A DNA stretch of 64,000 nt from Novosphingobium sp. MW5 (lineage in GTDB: Bacteria; Pseudomonadota; Alphaproteobacteria; Sphingomonadales; Sphingomonadaceae), in contig JAPCWB010000001.1 of NCBI GenBank assembly GCA_025938935.1, positions 2,480,001 through 2,544,000 on the forward strand, in the 5' to 3' direction. The notes beneath the pieces are model-generated. The model made no database searches. It worked only from the letters and a program-made list of their open reading frames with translations, and was not told the DNA's origin. The position numbers were made by a program, and so were the translations under genes. Within the stretch, counting starts at the first letter, position 1, and each line of letters opens with the position of its first letter. Of the stretch, positions 12,001 through 17,988 are shown piece after piece.

Positions 12001-14227
12001 CGCCGTTCGAGATGCCATTGATGCCGGTTGTGCCGCCGGTTACGTCAGCCTTCGCGTTGATCGTGAGGTCGCCGAACACAGTCGTGGCGTCGATACCTTC
12101 TGCGCCGCCCGAAACGGCGCCATTCGACGTGATCGAGATCGTGCCATTGCTGTTCGTGTTTGCGTTGATGCCATCACCCGTGCCGCCGGCAACAGTTGAC
12201 GCAGAATCGATGGTGATATTGCCAGAACCCGAGCTTGCAATGATGCCGCTCAGCGCACCCTTCACCGCACCGACGCCGTTGATGTCGATATTGCTGGTGC
12301 CGGAATTGGCAATGATGCCAGTGCCGGCGATGCCTTCGTAGGTGCCCGATCCGGTAACCGTAACGGTGCCCGTGTTCGAAATTGCGAGGACGCCATGAAC
12401 TCCGCCCTGGATGTCACCAGTGTTGGTTACCGTGACCGGGCCTGAACCGCCAACATTCTGGGCGTCGACACCAATGCCACCGCCATAAACCTTGCCGTCG
12501 ACCGTGACGTCGACCACGCCTGTGCCCTTGGTGTGGGCAAAGATGCCGTAGCTGGTCCCACCGCTAACATTGGTCGCGGAAATTGTGATGTCGCCTGCGC
12601 TTGAATTTGCGTTGATGCCGTCAGCCCCGCCAACGGCTGAGCTGACGTTCAAGATATTTGTGTCACCAAACGGATTGAGGGTGCGGATGGCCGTGCCAGC
12701 CGTACCTTCATAAGTTCCGGTGCCGTCGATTGTAATCGTGCCGGTGTTCGACTGTGCATAAATGCCATGCACGCCGCCCGTGATATCACTGTTGTTTGTG
12801 ATAGACAGATTCCCGGCGACATTTTGGGCATCGATGCCGATACCGCCACCCGAAAGCGATCCGTTGGCCGTGATATCGATGGTACCCGCACCCGAGGTGT
12901 GGGCGTAGACGCCATAGCTGACGGCGCCCGAAACGTCGGCCAGCTTGAAGTCAATGTTACCGCCAACCGTTGTAGCGGTGACGCCATTGCCAACCAAGCC
13001 ATTGATGGTGCCGGTAGAGTCGATGTTGAGATCGCCAGCGCCAGTTGCGGTCAGACGCACGCCATGATCGTCGCCTTCAACGAGCCCGGCGTTGTTGACC
13101 GACAATGTGCCGCTGACGGTATTGAGATCGATGCCTATCGTGGGATCGATCTTGCCGCTGCTTGCTACGTTTACCGTGATGTCACCAACGGTCGACGTGC
13201 CACTGACGCCGGTGCCCGTTGCGATGATTTCGCCCTTTACATTGACCGTCGTGGCGCCAGTCGAATTGCCGCTGTCTGTGACAATGCCATCTCCGGCGGC
13301 ATTGATCGTGGTGGCTAGCGACTGGGTTACGTTAATCGTGCCCGTATTGGCCGCGCCGCTCGAATTGATTGCGGTAATGGCATCGCCAACGGAGGCATTG
13401 GTGTTGCCAACAGTCAGGCTGAGGTTGCCGCCGTTTGTCGTCTCCGCATAGGTACCGGTCTGTCCGGACACTACGCCCGAAGTTGAGACCGACACATTGC
13501 CGCCAGAAACTGCCCTGATGGCATTGATGCCGGTGACGGGGCCGCCTGTTGAAAGCGTGATCGCGCCCATACCGGTGTTGTTGATGTCGACAGCGTTACC
13601 CGCTGTTGAGGCAACGGTTCCCAAGGCAGTGACGTCGATCGTACCAGAGGTTGCGGCATTAATGTCAATGCCGCCTGTCTTGCCGCTGACAATCGAAGTT
13701 GCGCCAAAATCGACGTCAACAATCGCATTCGACTGATTCAGATTGAGTTCGAAGCCGTCTCCGACCGTCGATGAAAGGATGCCATTCAGCCCGGAACCGT
13801 AAATGGTGTTGCTGGTGAAGCTGCCGCCCGTCGCTCCCAGCGTGACACCCAAGGCATTACCTGTGGTGCTGACGATCGACGACGTCGAGTCCATCGACAT
13901 GTTGATCTGGGCCGTGTTGTTGACGTTGATCGTCCATTTCGAGGTGTTTGTCTCACCATTGAAGTAACCGATCTGTGCAACCTCCGTGCCGGATCCCGAT
14001 CCGAACAACCCTTGGTAGGTTACGGAGTCGACTGGTCCTGTGTTCCCGTCACACGGATAGAGGATGGTAGCCCCGACCGTCAGGGTACAATCTGCCTGCG
14101 CGGGCGTGGCGATCATGAATACGCCTGAGGACGCCGCAACGGCCCCCAAGGTCAGCTTCATAGCCTGATGGCTTGCCCCGCTTTCGAAAAGGCGACGAGC
14201 CTTCGTTGCAAAGGTGGACAGAATCAT
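1..14227 (-). CDS. Giant secreted beta-helix repeat protein (adhesin/autotransporter-like), 5' part
   Basis: The frame is open from an ATG at 14227 to the left edge, giving at least 4,742 codons; the stop and C-terminus are outside the window. Residues 1-45 form a long signal peptide. A second in-frame Met (residue 23, ATG at 14159-14161) begins a classical one, MKLTLGAVAASSGVFMIAT followed by PAQA and the mature Asp-Cys. No clear Shine-Dalgarno decides between the two starts. The rest is low-complexity Gly/Asn/Thr/Ser/Val/Ala repeats of about 22-26 residues of the form G.V.V...G.V.G..G.GI.A, as expected for rungs of a right-handed parallel beta-helix. Lysine and aromatic residues are sparse. 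Higher-order repeats and one non-repeat insert (about residues 3215-3355) are listed separately. Such proteins are usually adhesins, autotransporters or matrix proteins. No secretion domain is visible, so the export route (type V, two-partner, type I or PEP-CTERM) is undetermined. Confidence 0.85.
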   Translation of the reverse strand, partial: MILSTFATKARRLFESGASHQAMKLTLGAVAASSGVFMIATPAQADCTLTVGATILYPCDGNTGPVDSVTYQGLFGSGSGTEVAQIGYFNGETNTSKWTINVNNTAQINMSMDSTSSIVSTTGNALGVTLGATGGSFTSNTIYGSGLNGILSSTVGDGFELNLNQSNAIVDVDFGATSIVSGKTGGIDINAATSGTIDVTALGTVASTAGNAVDINNTGMGAITLSTGGPVTGINAIRAVSGGNVSVSTSGVVSGQTGTYAETTNGGNLSLTVGNTNASVGDAITAINSSGAANTGTINVTQSLATTINAAGDGIVTDSGNSTGATTVNVKGEIIATGTGVSGTSTVGDITVNVASSGKIDPTIGIDLNTVSGTLSVNNAGLVEGDDHGVRLTATGAGDLNIDSTGTINGLVGNGVTATTVGGNIDFKLADVSGAVSYGVYAHTSGAGTIDITANGSLSGGGIGIDAQNVAGNLSITNNSDITGGVHGIYAQSNTGTITIDGTGTYEGTAGTAIRTLNPFGDTNILNVSSAVGGADGINANSSAGDITISATNVSGGTSYGIFAHTKGTGVVDVTVDGKVYGGGIGVDAQNVGGSGPVTVTNTGDIQGGVHGVLAISNTGTVTVTGSGTYEGIAGTGIIANSGTSNIDINGVGAVKGALSGIIASSGSGNITIDSASTVAGGTGDGINANTNSNGTISITSNGAVSGGAEGIDATTVFGDLTINAKADVTGGTTGINGISNGGAIDVTAAGNVTGTTGNGIFLLQNGATGGIDVTGTGSGTITAGGFGVVANILNSSNANNVNVDIQQDIKSGSTGINVETQGGGNLTVKADGNITNGAGSGINAVNSTVAANTGTIDISLLAGNTIKSADAGIFVSSNASTGLATVNVDGSISAAGAGVGVFNTVGGITVNQGAGSTISGNGIEGMILKAGGDIKVDAQGTVNGATSGISATSTGGGVNIAAAGSVSGNSDRGISAVVTGATGAVDITATGAGTIKAGTIGVGGEILNAANNSNINIKVEQDVTSGSTGVGASTSGGGNISITVDGNITNAADTSIAARNIGPAGNTGNIDISFLTGNTIKSGGDGISATLNDSAGTATVNIDGNVTAAGEGVVVESNKGAIDINQSAGSTISGGIDGIVALNYQGGAPITVDALGTVSGASGNGIFARVQGNTGTAAQNTVTINANDVSASSLSNGQWGVVGVSLGANGGDVNVTVNGDITSAVGANTMPNGAGAFIQGNNANGTVTVNGNVGSATDRARFLGILSLTVGGNAEVNSTGSVYSSGHGLVGQTTTGAIKITGTGTGTISSSAGTGVVAFTSGNAATGAVDINVSQNIEGLIGIKSNNAGTGNTTITASNITTSNGAGIIANNNHAGANAANIDVTQVAGTTITTTGGNGIQTNLGASTGTATVNVNGEIIAAAGFTGVKQTSQGGANIVNVSATGSIDPLIGVDQSTTSGSNTVNNFGLIEGDNIGVRQTATTTGTNTVTNDGTITGKAAEGVLSTVVDGNALVTGTGKINGGTDAVSLTTTGLGNVTLTGSQTISGGSGAGVLIRQTGGSTGLVTVNTTGGSISGATGINASSNGTGTVSITTVGDITGTAGTGLQAAQTGTGDVLLANTSGTIKGTVDGINATALNGNIKSTGDVTIDAGATGVSVSASGNIDLLGTGTVTAGVTGINANSTGAGNVTVSGTGAVDAGAGGIIATSNGGNVVVAPASTVLGKGGNGIFAQTNGAGSVSVTTLDTVTGGAGNGIDALAGTGGSSVKASGAVSGTNTGIQATATGGLVDVAASGDVTGTGGNGIIAQNTGTGNVQVAANGTTVTAGLSGIIAQASDGTVKVSGTANIVANGGIGVLAQGNSTVDVLGTGTVTATSNGITANSSGAGNVTVSGTGTVDAGATGIFATSNGGNVVVSPLSSVLGKNGSGIFAATGGTGSVAVTTVGAVTGGNGDGIDAFAGSGGASVNASASVTGSSSGIFATASGGLVDVKASGDVTGTAGFGIFAQNSGTGNVQVSATGSKVSGGGMGVLAIANDGTVNVSGSANIIANGGPGIFAISGTDTVDVLGTGTVTATGDGIFALSNAAKNVTVSGAGAIDAGGNGIFAISNGGNVVVSPLSTVLGKGGTGIFAATNGTGSVAVTTIGTVTGGNGDGIDAFAGTGGSSVNAAAAVSGTNTGINASANGGLVDVKAAGDVTGTAGQGIIAQNFGTGNVQVDVTGTTVTGGQNGIIATANDGTVKVTGGANVVANNGTGVLAQGNSTVDVLGTGTVTASGDGIVATSTGAGNVTVSGTGTVLGTFGSGILATSNGGNVVVTPASTVTGNGSYGIFAHTNGTGTVTVTTAGLVSGGGIGVDAQAFDGAVTVTNNNGIIGGVHGVYAQSNTATVTITGPGTTTGTVGTGIIANSGTGNIDILGVGAVLGGTNGITATSGTGNITMTPASTVTGTTGHGISANTNSGGSISITTADLVTGGLEGIKASTFAGNINIVNNGGVSAGTQGILATAGTGNITISGTGAVTAVGGTGITAQVTVANGNVDINHPNDVSGTIGIDASTLTTGTVTVVSGKVTGTAGNGIQTAAVDGDTNVTANGAVSGATNGIVSNSSGLGNIAITANNNVSSGAGVGILATNTNAGANAANITVTQKAGTLLVATGGNGIETNLGVSTGTATVNVNGEVTAAGFTGVKQTSVGGSNVLNVSATGKIDPIIGADQLTASGSNTVTNLGLIEGDNIGVRQVATTTGTNTVTNDGTITGKAAEGVLSTVVDGNALVTGTGAINGGTDGVSLTTTGLGNVTLTGNQTITGGTGAGVLIRQTGGSTGLVTVNTTGGSISGATGINASSNGTGNVSVTTVGNITGTAGSGIIASQTGTGDVLLANTGGTIKATADGINATALNGNIKSTGDMTIDAGATGVLASASGNVDILGTGTVTAGVTGVNASSTGAGNVTVSGTGTVLGNTGSGIIATSNGGNVVVAPASSVTGKGGDGIFASTNGAGSTNVTTVGAVTGGAGTGITANSGSGGTTVLAGSDVTGSTTGIATASTTGNIGVTANGVVTGTTGSGITAVTGGGNITITSAKAVTGGGGDGISATTSGAGDVVITSAALVTGGAGSGIIATGNDVTITNNGGATGSTYGIKGTASGALTIDSNANVNGVNGGIYGETSGTAPMNINANTGAIVATNGNGIEGFATGDGDVFVNGAATITASGFGNASGNLLTNGSFSAGNFSGWTRAGNTGFTGVSAGSIGVDAGFYYFAGPIGSTGTLSQTVTTVVGTPVDFSGWLQMGGSGATSSEFLWNGVAFHSNFGTALPLTNVVASLVATGSDTFTIRYQNNPDFNSYDGFSISQSTPSHGIYVHTLGNGNLTVGNLGGGYAGAIDPTSGGTGIFAEILNATQTGNIAITTAAGGTISGNAGYGIRAAQGGQGSITITQGGAIGGGLGGNVGLDGISAVISNAANTSAIKVTSNAAIAADGDGIHATTAGNGNVTVAANAAIAAGLDGIETSSAGGNVLVTAASTVTGTGGAGIKAATSGAGTVDITSAALVTGGAGNGIEAVSGAGAITIAEAGGVSGSTNGISAASTSGNIAISGAGNVSGTALRGITAGTSGKVDVTVTGTVTGGTDGISAVSTGAGTVNVTDTGAVLGNNGSGIIAASNGGNVVVTPASTVTGTNGDGINASTNGAGTVNVTTVALVTGGNGNGIDATTDTGDITVTQTGGVNGSGTGIEALSNSGNILVTGTGNVSGTNGTGVTAQTAGNVDVTGTGTVSGNTYGVFAFSTGAGNVNVLGTGAVTSSNGTGVVAASNGGNVVVSTASTVTGSGGLGIQAQTIGAGTVLVNTAGAVVGGASTGIQTTTVTGSNTVNANFDVSGATNGIVSQSQGGDITVNAAGNVTAGNGVGIYAANNAAGANTGSILVNTAVGKLISATGGNGIETNLGVSTGTATVNVNGEVTAPGFTGVKQTSVGGANITNVSATGKIDPVIGIDQLTASGSNTVTNAGYVEGDNVGVQQVATTTGTNYTLNNGTIVGKALQGLVSTVVDGNATVTGAGSINGGTAGVQMASTGAGNLLYTGSMNVFGGSDDGLTLLSSGGGAASITVNTTGGSISGLTGIDAQSNTSGLIAINTIGPVYGRVLDAIDAVNTGTGSIEISSNNGDISGNANGIVANAMGGSVSTTGNSQVTASGGIGINANAGNGNVAVYNTGNVVGTTGGIRATATGNVIVSGSVGVRGSVGFGIFGASSMGGNVTITPAGSVHAGAGIGVHAQTNGAGQVLIVTPALVQASSHGILATTDAGKIAINAIGNIDAAATGIYAISTSGNIDITGSGNVIGGSLGIDALTSGNIGITNTGTVTSLSVGVRGVSTGGGNVTITGTGAVGSGVATGIEAYSNGGNIPVAPASTVTGGGGHGIDAQTIGAGSVQIATKGLITGAAKNGINATTVAGPITIANGGGVIGNKTGISAVSTSGNIKITGAGNTTGNNGDGIFAKTASSIEVLTTGKVTSTAVGSGIVAQSTGLGNVTVSGTGAVSGAINGIVATSNGGNISVAPASTVTGNGGTGIIAATNGTGTVSVTTVAAVSGLKGDGINAQTAAGKNTVTLGAAVSGLNNGVVQTSDTGAIKLSGSGNITGTNGSGVLALSNKGTVDILGTGTVTGKTTGVWAQSGTGNVTVSGTGVVNATAGTGIVAISGGGNVVVAPASTVTGTGGTGIYAQTSGTGTSSITTVAKVTGTNGDGITALTTAGNNT
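138..3681 (-). repeat. Two sets of ~447-bp coding repeats in the giant gene
   Basis: The same marker (gtcga) recurs at 138, 585 and 1035, and again at 2787, 3234 and 3681. The spacing is 447, 450, 447 and 447 bp, or 149-150 residues. The two sets are separated by a copy of the long super-repeat (about 2.1-2.5 kb). The unit shares sequence with the 599-bp unit but is shorter by about two beta-helix rungs. Confidence 0.75.
4165..4595 (-). other. Non-repeat domain inserted in the giant protein (N-G-S-F...G-W type)
   Basis: About residues 3215-3355 break the beta-helix pattern. The insert opens with LLTNGSFSAGNFSGWTRAG, then has FYYFAGPIGSTGTLSQTV, a GWLQMGG turn, an EFLWNGVAF strand and a closing FNSYDGFSIS. 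The combination N-G-S-F-x-x-G-x-F-x-G-W is typical of jelly-roll, galactose-binding-like modules (DUF642 and related domains in PEP-CTERM proteins). A carbohydrate-binding role is an inference from fold resemblance. Aromatic residues are concentrated here compared with the flanking repeats. Confidence 0.6.
5451..6330 (-). repeat. Long super-repeat of the giant gene, copy with near-identical partner at 9219-10080
   Basis: The stretch from 5451 to about 6330 matches 9219 to about 10080 closely, at an offset of about 3.76 kb. It encodes a block with the signatures KIDPxIGxDQ, GLIEGDNIGVRQ and ILSTVVDGNALV-like text. Shorter or more diverged copies of its core lie at about 2.1-2.5 kb and 13.03-13.33 kb. 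The marker ggatcgat (or ggtcgat) sits at about 2291, 6109, 9868 and 13143. The protein is therefore built from four super-units of roughly 3.3-3.8 kb each. Confidence 0.75.
7269..9070 (-). repeat. Tandem ~599-bp coding repeat, three units, in the giant gene
   Basis: Three consecutive units recur at an almost constant spacing. The plus-strand marker gtcga(a/g) falls at 7269, 7868, 8468 (as gacga) and 9066. A second marker, gtgcc(c/g)ag, falls at 7425, 8022, 8622 and 9219. The period of 597-600 bp keeps the frame and corresponds to 199-200 residues, or about eight beta-helix rungs. The units have diverged by substitution rather than indel, so the array is old enough to have drifted. Confidence 0.8.
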
Positions 14228-14296
14228 TACGTTCGAATCGCGCGCGCAGCATCAGTTCTGCTCCCATAAGGCAGGCCAAAAACAGTGTGCGACCAG

Positions 14297-14306
14297 TATT
14301 TTATAG
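14297..14306 (-). promoter_or_regulatory. Candidate -10 region of the giant gene
   Basis: The minus strand reads CTATAAAATA here, about 70 bases before the first ATG and in an otherwise GC-rich 157-bp gap. No matching -35 box is clear, so this is only a candidate. Confidence 0.25.
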
Positions 14307-14384
14307 TTAGAATCGCCCCGGCTTCCCCGGCTAGAGCGACGTAGAATGGCTAGGGCGATACCCCAGCCGAGTCAATCAATGCGT

Positions 14385-15959
14385 TCACTTGAGCAGAAGT
14401 CCTGCTCCGGTTATCCCCGAGATCGAATTTGGCAGATGTTCCGAAACCAAGGCCTTGAGAGCCTTGGTTTCCGTCACCGGCGCACCATCGCGGGCAAAAG
14501 TCAGCCGACCCTGCTGCGCGGCTTCCAGCAGCGCGGCTTCGAGGGCCTTGACGTCGCGGGTGCCATCCATCAGCGGGAGGAGCACTTGCGCACCGGCATC
14601 GAGCGCCACGGATTCATGTCGGGCATTGGTGGTATAGGCCGCGCCGGCTTCCGCATCCGCACGTGCGATGGGGCTGGCGACGGGCTTGTCGCTCGCCTTT
14701 GTGGCGCAGCTGACCGGCTCGCATTGCAGGAATAGCATGCCAGACATGGCCATGCGGTAAAGCGCATCGCGCATTTCCGCGCGAGCCTGGTCGTCCGTGT
14801 CCTTGCAAAGCTCGTCCAGCGAACTGGAGCCAGGGTGGCGCGCGACCATCTTGTCGAACATGGTGCCGACGTTGGTGAAGGTGGAGGTGATCGAGCGTCC
14901 ATCGGCGAGCGAGAAGGTCGTGATGTCGCCATCGCGCTTCAGCGTTCCGATAGCAGGCAGCACGAAGTGAAGCCGTTCGATCGATTCCGGTGTGAGCGCC
15001 CGGTTGACCCCGGACATGCGCTCGCCCGCGATCAGCAGGGACTGGCGGAAGGTGCGGCCGGTGAGGATGTCGAGCCACTGCTCCGACGCAATGAGGTCTG
15101 TGCCGCCCCGTGCGCGCAGGCCTTCGGCAAGCTCGCTGCCGTAGTTCTCGGCGATCATCGAAGAGAATTCGCATTCACCGAGGTAGCCGAGGCCATGGAC
15201 GCCGGCGGCATTGGCGAAGTCCCGGACCAGGCAGGGCTCATTGCATTCCTCGAGGAATTCGTGCGCGATATAGTCATCGGGCAGGCTGGCAAGGCGCTGC
15301 GACCAGTTGCGGATCGTTTCGCCGTATGGCCCCTTGTCGGGCGAGGACTTGGCCATGAATTGCAGCATCTCGCGCGCCATGGCGACGCGGCCCAGGCTAT
15401 CGACGCTGTCCGGCACGGCCAGCAGGAAGGCATCGCGCAGCGGCTGCATCATGCGCCAGCCGGGAAGGACGTTGTAGCTGACGCAGGCGATACCGACTGG
15501 GGAGAGGCGGGCACGGATCACCTTCATGATCGCGTCCTGCACCTGCGGCGGCACCCATGAATAGACGCCGTGGCAGATGATGTAATCGAAGGCACCCAGC
15601 TCTTCGCCAATCTCGGTGAAGCTCTTGCACAGGATCTCGATATTCTCGAGTTCCATGGCCTTGATGCGGGCGCGGCCAGCAGCGACTTGAGTGCGGGCAA
15701 GATCGACGCCGACGAACTGCGCCTTGGGATAGCGCGCCGCGTGCGGAATGATGTTGCCGCCTGCCGCACAGCCGAGCTCAAGCACACGTGCCGTTTCTAG
15801 CGGTGCGGCTTCGAGGCCGAACAGCTGCGCCATGGCGCCGAGGCGCGCCGGCTGGCTCATCGGGAAGGGCTTCGATTCATAGGGCAGCAGGTCGTACTTT
15901 AATGCAGTGCGTGCGATGATCGCTTCAAGATCGCCTGCGTCCTTGGTTTTCGTCGCCAT
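14385..15959 (-). CDS. SAM-dependent methyltransferase with regulatory domain (protein-lysine methyltransferase-like)
   Basis: This is a class I methyltransferase of about 524 residues. The SAM site is the motif VLELGCAAGGNIIPH near residue 60, followed by the acidic loop FVGVDLA. A methyltransferase regulatory domain follows (around HEFLEECNEPCLVRDFANA), then a C-terminal winged-helix-like part. This architecture is shared with the rickettsial lysine methyltransferases PKMT1/PKMT2 that modify OmpB. The start at 15959 (MATKTKDAG) is chosen over an upstream in-frame Met at 16064, because homology-like sequence begins there and a GGGGG-containing stretch precedes it. The giant surface-protein gene begins 157 bp downstream in the same direction. 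The substrate is not shown by the sequence; the giant protein is a guess. Confidence 0.85.
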   Translation of the reverse strand: MATKTKDAGDLEAIIARTALKYDLLPYESKPFPMSQPARLGAMAQLFGLEAAPLETARVLELGCAAGGNIIPHAARYPKAQFVGVDLARTQVAAGRARIKAMELENIEILCKSFTEIGEELGAFDYIICHGVYSWVPPQVQDAIMKVIRARLSPVGIACVSYNVLPGWRMMQPLRDAFLLAVPDSVDSLGRVAMAREMLQFMAKSSPDKGPYGETIRNWSQRLASLPDDYIAHEFLEECNEPCLVRDFANAAGVHGLGYLGECEFSSMIAENYGSELAEGLRARGGTDLIASEQWLDILTGRTFRQSLLIAGERMSGVNRALTPESIERLHFVLPAIGTLKRDGDITTFSLADGRSITSTFTNVGTMFDKMVARHPGSSSLDELCKDTDDQARAEMRDALYRMAMSGMLFLQCEPVSCATKASDKPVASPIARADAEAGAAYTTNARHESVALDAGAQVLLPLMDGTRDVKALEAALLEAAQQGRLTFARDGAPVTETKALKALVSEHLPNSISGITGAGLLLK

Positions 15960-16080
15960 TTCAGATGCCCCCGGTAAGTTCGCACAAAGCGCGTTACCTA
16001 GTGTTACATCGGGGCTATCGTCAAACATTGGTTTTGGAACAATGCCATGAATCTGGCACGCCACTGCTTCGGTGAAGGAG

Positions 16081-16156
16081 TGGTGCCCGGAGGCGGATTC
16101 GAACCACCGACACGCGGATTTTCAATCCGCTGCTCTACCAACTGAGCTATCCGGGC
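16081..16156 (-). tRNA. tRNA-Phe (GAA)
   Basis: The minus strand folds as a standard 76-nt cloverleaf with encoded CCA. It has acceptor GCCCGGA, D arm AGCTCAGTTGGTAGAGC, anticodon loop TTGAAAA (anticodon GAA) and T arm GGTTCGAATCC. It lies between the methyltransferase and yacG. Confidence 0.97.
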
Positions 16157-16241
16157 GCTGCTGCAACGGCCCCTTCAGAGGGCCGGCCAGCGATTTGAAG
16201 CGCGCCTATGGCGAAGAGGCTGCGCCTTGGCAAGTGCGAAA

Positions 16242-16409
16242 TCAGCCTTCTTCGTCCGGATCCCCGATTGCCGGCGGGCCGGGCAGGGCATAGCCATCGT
16301 CGAGCCACTTCACGAGGTCGCGGTCACGGCACCGGGTGGAGCAGAAGGGTGCATGCTCTTCCGAACGCGGCTTGGCACAGATCGGGCATTTACGGACAGG
16401 GCGAGTCAT
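16242..16409 (-). CDS. yacG: DNA gyrase inhibitor YacG (zinc-binding)
   Basis: This 55-residue protein carries the YacG zinc site CPIC...FCSTRCRDRDLVKWL, with four cysteines. In E. coli YacG binds GyrB and inhibits gyrase. The start at 16409 (MTRPVRKCPIC) is chosen because its ATG overlaps the TGA of the upstream RNase gene (ATGA), which suggests translational coupling. The acidic C-terminal tail (GDPDEEG) is usual for the family. It is the last protein gene of the infA-maf-RNase-yacG string. Confidence 0.93.
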   Translation of the reverse strand: MTRPVRKCPICAKPRSEEHAPFCSTRCRDRDLVKWLDDGYALPGPPAIGDPDEEG

Positions 16410-17397
16410 GGATTTACCGCCTGCACATAAGGCGCTTCGAGCGCAATGGATTCGCTCCACTGCCACGAGAGCGATCGGCCAGTTCGCTCGCTGACGGCTT
16501 CGTCGAACCCATTCGGAATGAATTGCCGCAAGGCCGGATTCGCGCAGAGCAAGAGCGGACCAAATCCCGGTGAGCTTTCCGCGCGGCGGGCGAGGGTGAC
16601 CATGCCAAGCCGTCCAGGCGACCGGCGATAGCGCGCCACGATCGAAGGTCGTTCGAGCCGGGAAACGAGCTGGATGAGGCCGAAGCCGTTCATCGCGGTC
16701 CGTTCCCCGCGCCAGGCGTTGAGCGCTTCCGCAAGCGCCTGATCCGCGACCTGCCGATCCTTGCGCGATTCAATCGAGGGAAAGTCGATGGCGACTGAAC
16801 CGGCGATGTCGAGCCGTGCAAGGGTTTCCGCGATGGCTGGAATGGCCGCCAATGCCAATCCAAGCGGGGGAGGTGGCCATCGATATCGATCACGGTCATG
16901 GCCGGGGTAGGGTCGATCGTCAGGCTTCCGCCTGCGAAAGCGACAGCGCCGGACAGGGCCTCCTCGACCAGCTCGTCCCAGCCGAGGTCATTGAAGGCAC
17001 CGTCCGCCGGGCGGCAGCGGGTGACGTGCAACTCGCCGGCCTTCAGCTCGTCGAAGAGCGAGGGGCCGGCCCGCTTTGAGGCTCCGGAAATGGCCGGCCG
17101 CGCGAGTGGCATCTTGTTGCGACCGCGCTCGGCGATGGCGGCGCGCGTGATTTCGACCAGCAGGCTCGTTCCCTCGGTTGCTCCCGCTGGCAGGCGGTCA
17201 ACCAGTACTTCGCTGCCATCGGCAAGGCGGACGACGCCGCGCGAGCTGCCGCGAGGCCGGGAAACAAGCTGGGCCTCTGCGATCAGCCCCGGCCTTACGG
17301 CCTCGAGCCAATCGACCCGCGCACCGATGATCCTGCCTCGATCAACAAGGACCGCACGGTGTTCGCCGATCCCTTCCTCGACCAGCCACTCAGGCAA
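16406..17397 (-). CDS. Ribonuclease E/G-family protein, frameshifted
   Basis: The gene is read in two frames. The N-terminal part (LPEWLVEEGIGEHRAVLVD ... TVIDIDGHL) runs from about 17397 to 16870, and the C-terminal part (LGLALAAIPAIAETLARLD ... PYVQAVNP) from about 16865 to 16406. The joint is a run of five G (plus strand) at 16866-16870. One more base would restore ...DGHLPPLGLALAAIPA..., so a homopolymer miscount is likely. The protein would be about 330 residues, much shorter than RNase E, and resembles the small RNase E/G-like protein found between maf and yacG in sphingomonads. A TTG at 17397, overlapping the end of maf, is the likely start. The last bases overlap the yacG start. Confidence 0.8.
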
Positions 17398-17965
17398 GGT
17401 CGAATCCGGCAGCGGCGAGCAGGCTTCGCGTTTCAAACAGGGGCAGGCCCATCACGCCGGAATGGCTGCCGCTGATCCACGTGATCAGCCCTTCGGCGCT
17501 GCCCTGGATCGCATAGCCACCCGCCTTGCCCGACCATTCACCGCCCGCGATGTAGCGGTCGATCTCAGCGGGGGAGAGCTGCTTGAAGCGGACGATGGTT
17601 TCCGACAGGCGTTCGCGCAAAGAGCCGTCCGGCGCGCGCAGGGCGATGGCCGAGAGAACCCGGTGACGCCGACCAGAGAGGAGCGCGAGGCAATTGCGCG
17701 CAGTCGGCTCGTCTTCAGCCTTCGGAAGGATACGCTGACCGCAGGCGACCACGGTGTCTCCCGCCAGCACAAAGGCATCCGGTGATGCGGCTGCGACCGC
17801 CTTTTCGCGGGCCATGCGAATGGCGTAGGCGCGCGGCAGCTCGCCCTTGGCGGGCGTCTCGTCAATGTCGGCGGCAATGATGGCCTGCGGTTCGATCCCG
17901 ATGCGGGCGAGAAGCTCGCGGCGACGGGGAGAGGCGGAGGCTAGGATAAGGGCGGGGCTGTGCAC
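17390..17965 (-). CDS. maf: Maf-family nucleotide pyrophosphatase (septum formation inhibitor-like)
   Basis: A 191-residue Maf/YceF-type protein. The family hydrolyses non-canonical or modified nucleoside triphosphates (dTTP/UTP or m7GTP) to monophosphates. Visible hallmarks are the N-terminal LILASASPRRRELLARIG, the catalytic AGDTVVACG strand and the GYAIQGSAEGLITWISGSH segment. It sits 23 bp downstream of infA and overlaps the next gene by a few bases, consistent with one transcript infA-maf-RNase-yacG. Whether it is of the MafA or MafB specificity type is not settled here. Confidence 0.93.
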   Translation of the reverse strand: MHSPALILASASPRRRELLARIGIEPQAIIAADIDETPAKGELPRAYAIRMAREKAVAAASPDAFVLAGDTVVACGQRILPKAEDEPTARNCLALLSGRRHRVLSAIALRAPDGSLRERLSETIVRFKQLSPAEIDRYIAGGEWSGKAGGYAIQGSAEGLITWISGSHSGVMGLPLFETRSLLAAAGFDLA

Positions 17966-17988
17966 CCTTCGATCCGGGATCGGCTGGA

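Noticed and set aside
14310..14340. Terminator of the methyltransferase gene
   Set aside because: The GC-rich stretch there is a direct repeat (GCCGGGGAAGCCGGGG on the minus strand) and not an inverted one, and no T-run follows.
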